DNA of 15,250 nt from Patescibacteria group bacterium (GTDB taxonomy: Bacteria; Patescibacteriota; Gracilibacteria; UBA1369; LOWO2-01-FULL-3): NCBI GenBank assembly GCA_018818755.1, contig JAHIRL010000058.1, positions 1 to 15,250 on the forward strand. The letters run 5' to 3'. The notes under the pieces are model-generated. The model made no database searches. It had not been told where the DNA came from and saw only the letters and a program-made list of their open reading frames with translations. Positions 12,860 through 15,250 of this stretch are shown in pieces. Position numbers and translations under genes: made by a program. Position 1 is the first letter of the stretch. Each line of letters opens with the position of its first letter.

Positions 12860-13474
12860 ATGCGAGAGAAAAATTTCACAAGTCGGCTTAAAGCTCTCCC
12901 TCTCAAAGAAAAGGCTGTTTTTATGGGTTCGTTTTTGCTGATGATAGCTACAGTTTTGCCTTGGTATAATGATCTTGATCGTTTTAATTATGGGGATTCA
13001 TTTTTGGGGATTACAGGTCCGCTGTATCTGGCCGGATTGCTTGTTTTTGCTTCTGCTGCTGCCAGTTTTGGAATTTTGTTGATGAAAACTTTGGGGCGGG
13101 ATTTGCCGAAATTGCCACTGAAGGAATCACAGGTGCATATCGCTGGTGGAGCACTTTCTTTGTTGATGTTGATACTTACAAATTCGGTTTATTTTCATCC
13201 AAAATTTGGTGTGAATCTTACGGAAAAAACGATGGGATTGGGGATGTATATTGCCTTTGCCGGTGTTGGAATGATAATCCTTGGTTCGTTTATGGTTGTA
13301 AAAAGGAATATTTCCGTGGGTATTGGTGAGCTGGAAGATGAAGGGAAAATTGAACCTTTGATTGATATGAATGAACGGACGCCTGCAGGTATCGATGATT
13401 CCGATGTCGATATTGATGCCATGATTGATAATATCCAAAAAACAACTAACGATATCCATGACAAACAAAACTGA
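12860..13474 (+). CDS. Four-TM membrane protein of unknown function with acidic cytoplasmic tail
   Basis: The protein has 204 residues from ATG 12860. A TTG two codons upstream (12854) is in frame, but TTAACC 8 nt before the ATG favours the ATG. The N terminus is basic (REKNFTSRLKALPLKEK). TM helices lie near 19-35, 50-75, 92-112 and 125-147. Between TM1 and TM2 is a conserved-looking loop, PWYNDLDRFNYGDSFLGITG. After TM4 the tail (about 150-204) is soluble and acidic (IDDSDVDIDAMIDNIQ). I do not recognise the family; a lineage-specific CPR membrane protein is likely. Its end overlaps the start of the next gene by 17 bases, which implies translational coupling to the small zinc ribbon. Confidence 0.75.
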   Translation: MREKNFTSRLKALPLKEKAVFMGSFLLMIATVLPWYNDLDRFNYGDSFLGITGPLYLAGLLVFASAAASFGILLMKTLGRDLPKLPLKESQVHIAGGALSLLMLILTNSVYFHPKFGVNLTEKTMGLGMYIAFAGVGMIILGSFMVVKRNISVGIGELEDEGKIEPLIDMNERTPAGIDDSDVDIDAMIDNIQKTTNDIHDKQN

Positions 13475-13685
13475 AGAAAATAATGACATAGTCTTTTACT
13501 GTAAGGACTGCGAGGAGCTTGTTGATACCAATCGTGTCGGCAACAAATATGTTTATACCTGTAAAAAATGTGGCACAAAAAATGTAGCTTTTGGGACAAA
13601 GAAGAGCATAAGTAGCTTTTTCCATCTGGATGATGATAAGGAGGAGGAAAAAGTAGAGGAAAAGGGAGAAGCTGAGAAAGTTTAG
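13458..13685 (+). CDS. Small zinc-ribbon protein with acidic tail
   Basis: The protein has 75 residues from ATG 13458; an in-frame ATG at 13425 lies further inside the upstream gene and is less likely. One rubredoxin/zinc-ribbon module is clear: CKDC (Cys15, Cys18) and CKKC (Cys35, Cys38) around NKYVYT, with FGTKKSISSFFHL after it. The tail, DDDKEEEKVEEKGEAEKV, is almost all Asp/Glu/Lys and probably disordered. The module is the type found in small nucleic-acid- or protein-binding adaptors; the partner is unknown. It overlaps the end of the four-TM protein gene by 17 bases, so both come from one transcript. A T9 run (13697-13705) follows 11 bases after the stop. Confidence 0.75.
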   Translation: MTNKTEENNDIVFYCKDCEELVDTNRVGNKYVYTCKKCGTKNVAFGTKKSISSFFHLDDDKEEEKVEEKGEAEKV

Positions 13686-13696
13686 ATTTTTGTTAA

Positions 13697-13705
13697 TTTT
13701 TTTTT
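13697..13705 (+). terminator. T-tract after the zinc-ribbon gene, weak terminator candidate
   Basis: Nine consecutive T bases lie shortly after the stop codon. The only flanking inverted repeat is GATTTT (13685-13690) with AAAATC (13708-13713), which is AT-only and would place the T run in the loop. The T run is certain; termination activity is doubtful. Confidence 0.2.
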
Positions 13706-13725
13706 AGAAAATCGTAAGATGCTTT

Positions 13726-13734
13726 TGCTAGAGT
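13726..13734 (+). promoter_or_regulatory. Possible upstream extended -10 element (recA distal promoter)
   Basis: TGC-TAGAGT has the extended -10 form and matches TGC-TAGGGT at 947-955. No -35 is visible. It would give recA a leader of about 110 nt that includes the AAGGCTTTT/AAAAGCCTT inverted repeat (13744-13752 and 13767-13775). Confidence 0.25.
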
Positions 13735-13773
13735 GGCTTTGTTAAGGCTTTTCTTGGATATAAAAAAAAAGCC

Positions 13774-13802
13774 TTGACGGTGAGTGCTCGCTCACCTATA
13801 CT
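13774..13802 (+). promoter_or_regulatory. Main recA promoter
   Basis: TTGACG (13774-13779) and TATACT (13797-13802) are separated by exactly 17 bp, with 5/6 matches to both sigma-70 elements. Transcription would start near 13809, giving a leader of about 42 nt before ATG 13851. It is the best promoter in the window. Confidence 0.75.
13779..13796 (+). promoter_or_regulatory. Operator-like inverted repeat inside the recA promoter
   Basis: GGTGAG-TGCTCG-CTCACC is a perfect 6-bp inverted repeat with a 6-bp spacer. It fills the space between the -35 and -10 boxes and shares one base with the -35. A bound dimeric repressor would block RNA polymerase. By position it is a candidate SOS box, although its sequence is not one of the LexA boxes I know. 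Confidence 0.5.
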
Positions 13803-13850
13803 GATGGCACGATCAGCTATCGAAAAAATAATCAATTAACCTCAAAAAAA

Positions 13851-14894
13851 ATGTCTGATGTAAATGAAAAGCAAAAATCTCTCGAGTTAGCAATGGCTCA
13901 AATCGAAAAAAACTTTGGTAAGGGCGCAATTATGCGACTTGGCGATGGGCAAAGAGTTCCCATCGAAACTATCTCAACAGGTTCTATTTCCTTGGATATG
14001 GCTTTGGGCGGCGGAGTTCCCAGGGGGCGAGTTGTGGAAATTTATGGTCCGGAAAGTTCTGGAAAAACCACCCTCAGCTTACATATTACTGCAGAAGCTC
14101 AAAAGAGCGGTGGCATTTGTGCATTTGTGGATGCGGAGCACGCGCTGGATCCTGAATATGCTAAAAAAATCGGTGTTAATGTGGATGATCTGCTTCTTTC
14201 CCAGCCGGACAGTGGTGAGCAGGCTCTGGAAATAGTGGAAACACTTGTGCGTAGTAATGCGGTGGATGTTCTAATTATAGACTCTGTTGCGGCTCTTACT
14301 CCTCGAGCAGAAATAGATGGAGATATGGGAGATTCTCACATGGGATTGCAAGCCAGGCTTATGAGTCAGGCTCTGCGCAAACTCACCGCCATTATTTCTA
14401 AAAGTAAAACTACGGTTATTTTCCTAAACCAACTGCGAATGAAGATAGGAGTAATGTTTGGAAATCCTGAAACTACCACAGGTGGGCAGGCTCTCAAGTT
14501 TTACTCTTCTGTTCGTATGGATATTAGGGCTATTGGAAAAATTGAAGAGCCGGGTGCTGTGGAGAAATCGCTAATAGGAAATAGGGTGCGGGTGAAGATT
14601 GTTAAAAACAAAATTGCTCCCCCATTCAAAACTGCTGAGTTTGATATTATGTACAACAAAGGAATATCATTTGAAGGAGACATTCTGGATTTGGCAACCA
14701 AATACAATGTTGCCAGGCAGGCTGGAGCTTTCTTCAGCTATGGTGATACCAAACTTGGTCATGGGAGAGAGAATGCAAAAATTTTCTTGAGAGATAACGA
14801 TAAGACAATGAAGGCAATCGAGAAAGATCTTAAAGCTCTTATGTCTGGAAATCCTAAAGATATTGAAGCCGTGGTTGCTAAAAATCCCAAATAA
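13851..14894 (+). CDS. recA: Recombinase RecA
   Basis: The protein has 347 residues. It is the ATP-dependent strand-exchange protein that also triggers LexA-type self-cleavage in bacteria that have it. Visible elements are the N-terminal KNFGKGAIMRLGDG (20-33), Walker A GPESSGKT (66-73), the DAEHALDP segment (94-101), Walker B VLIIDS (140-145), GDSHMGLQARLMSQALRKLT (loop L1 region), NQLRMKIGVMFGNPETTTGG (L2 region) and KIVKNKIAPPFK. The C terminus is short (ending AVVAKNPK) and lacks the long acidic tail of some homologues. The start is ATG 13851, with TTAACC 9 nt upstream and no Shine-Dalgarno. It has its own strong promoter with an operator-like repeat. recX follows after 2 bases. Confidence 0.99.
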   Translation: MSDVNEKQKSLELAMAQIEKNFGKGAIMRLGDGQRVPIETISTGSISLDMALGGGVPRGRVVEIYGPESSGKTTLSLHITAEAQKSGGICAFVDAEHALDPEYAKKIGVNVDDLLLSQPDSGEQALEIVETLVRSNAVDVLIIDSVAALTPRAEIDGDMGDSHMGLQARLMSQALRKLTAIISKSKTTVIFLNQLRMKIGVMFGNPETTTGGQALKFYSSVRMDIRAIGKIEEPGAVEKSLIGNRVRVKIVKNKIAPPFKTAEFDIMYNKGISFEGDILDLATKYNVARQAGAFFSYGDTKLGHGRENAKIFLRDNDKTMKAIEKDLKALMSGNPKDIEAVVAKNPK

Positions 14895-14896
14895 TT

Positions 14897-15250
14897 ATGA
14901 CTGGAGGGGTAGATAATATAAAGAATAAGCTTCTGAGTTACTCTTTGCGGCTGGTGAGCAAAAAACGCTACACCGTTGCAGAAATGACTTCGAAGCTTTT
15001 CTTGTATTTGGAAAAGAGAGGTTTTGAGGATGAAGGGGCTGTGGGGGATACTTTGGCTAGGCTTGGGGAATTTGGATATTTAGATGATGGGAAATTTGCG
15101 GCAGATTATGTGAGTTTGCGGGTGCATTTGAGTCCCCGGGGAAAGTTTGTTCTGAGGCGGGAGCTCAAGAAAAAGGGTATCTCTAAGGACTTGGCGCAGA
15201 AGGCCCTGGATGAGGCGAAGATTGACGAGCTTGAGATAGCTAAGGGTTTG
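14897..15250 (+). CDS. recX: Regulatory protein RecX (3' end beyond window)
   Basis: The first 118 codons are present and the frame is open to the window edge. The start ATG 14897 lies 2 bases after the recA stop, implying translational coupling. RecX-type three-helix repeats are visible: LLSYSLRLVSKKRYTVAEMT with KLFLYLEKRGF, then LGEFGYLDDGKFAADYVSLR with SPRGKFVLRRELKKKGI and SKDLAQKALDEA. RecX binds RecA filaments and tunes or inhibits their ATPase and strand exchange. The position directly after recA is the classic arrangement and supports the assignment. Confidence 0.93.
   Translation, partial: MTGGVDNIKNKLLSYSLRLVSKKRYTVAEMTSKLFLYLEKRGFEDEGAVGDTLARLGEFGYLDDGKFAADYVSLRVHLSPRGKFVLRRELKKKGISKDLAQKALDEAKIDELEIAKGL

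Noticed and set aside
13744..13775. AAGGCTTTT / AAAAGCCTT stem as an intrinsic terminator before recA
   Set aside because: The A/T tracts are inside the stem and loop, no T run follows, and the right arm overlaps the recA -35 box. It could matter only for a longer transcript.
1..15250. UGA-as-glycine genetic code (Gracilibacteria/Absconditabacteria type)
   Set aside because: TGA ends the genes at 511, 8726, 13472 and, on the minus strand, 9110, and no internal TGA is needed in the conserved enzymes.
1..15250. CRISPR array, insertion sequence or tRNA-linked integrated element
   Set aside because: No spaced direct repeats, transposase or integrase are visible. The tRNA-Pro relic keeps the 5' half of the gene, whereas integration usually duplicates the 3' end.

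Overview
The window is a dense, moderately AT-rich stretch of bacterial chromosome. It reads as a Patescibacteria/CPR genome, with a Peregrinibacteria-like lineage as my best guess (moderate-to-low confidence). The reasons are many short lineage-type hypothetical and membrane proteins, a very Cys-rich zinc-ribbon protein of a type I associate with CPR genomes, few Shine-Dalgarno sites, and tight gene packing. TGA ends at least four genes (at 511, 8726, 13472, and 9110 on the minus strand), so this is not a lineage that reads UGA as glycine. I see no mobile element, CRISPR array or rRNA.

Layout. (1) 1-513: the 3' part of a membrane protein. (2) 542-751: tRNA-Lys(UUU) with its promoter and a palindromic repeat. 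(3) 1013-3270: two exported proteins. The first is a modular LTD / cohesin-like / FN3 / dockerin protein; the second is a cohesin-like protein with a C-terminal membrane anchor. A strong terminator-type hairpin separates them. (4) 3359-5743: a compact operon of an HTH protein, a dolichol-kinase-like membrane enzyme and glutamate dehydrogenase. (5) 5766-8728: a promoter, pyruvate phosphate dikinase and a small two-TM protein. (6) 8729-9109: a degenerate tRNA-Pro copy, an intact tRNA-Pro(GGG) and a hairpin-rich spacer. (7) 12780-9110, minus strand: a glycosyltransferase, NAD kinase and a 44-cysteine protein in one operon, probably from a leaderless extended -10 promoter. (8) 12860-13685: a four-TM protein and a small zinc ribbon. 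(9) 13774-15250: recA, with a clear -35/-10 promoter carrying an operator-like inverted repeat, then the 5' part of recX.

How the genes fit together. recA-recX is the usual recombination pair, and the inverted repeat in its promoter is a candidate damage-response operator. Glutamate dehydrogenase and PPDK are neighbours, which places 2-oxoglutarate/glutamate and pyruvate/PEP interconversion side by side. The cohesin/dockerin pair is the best candidate for a less-described system: a soluble exported protein with both halves of a cohesin-dockerin interaction, beside a membrane-tethered cohesin-like receptor. A recurring WTAACC hexamer lies 8-11 nt upstream of five start codons and may be a non-Shine-Dalgarno initiation signal.
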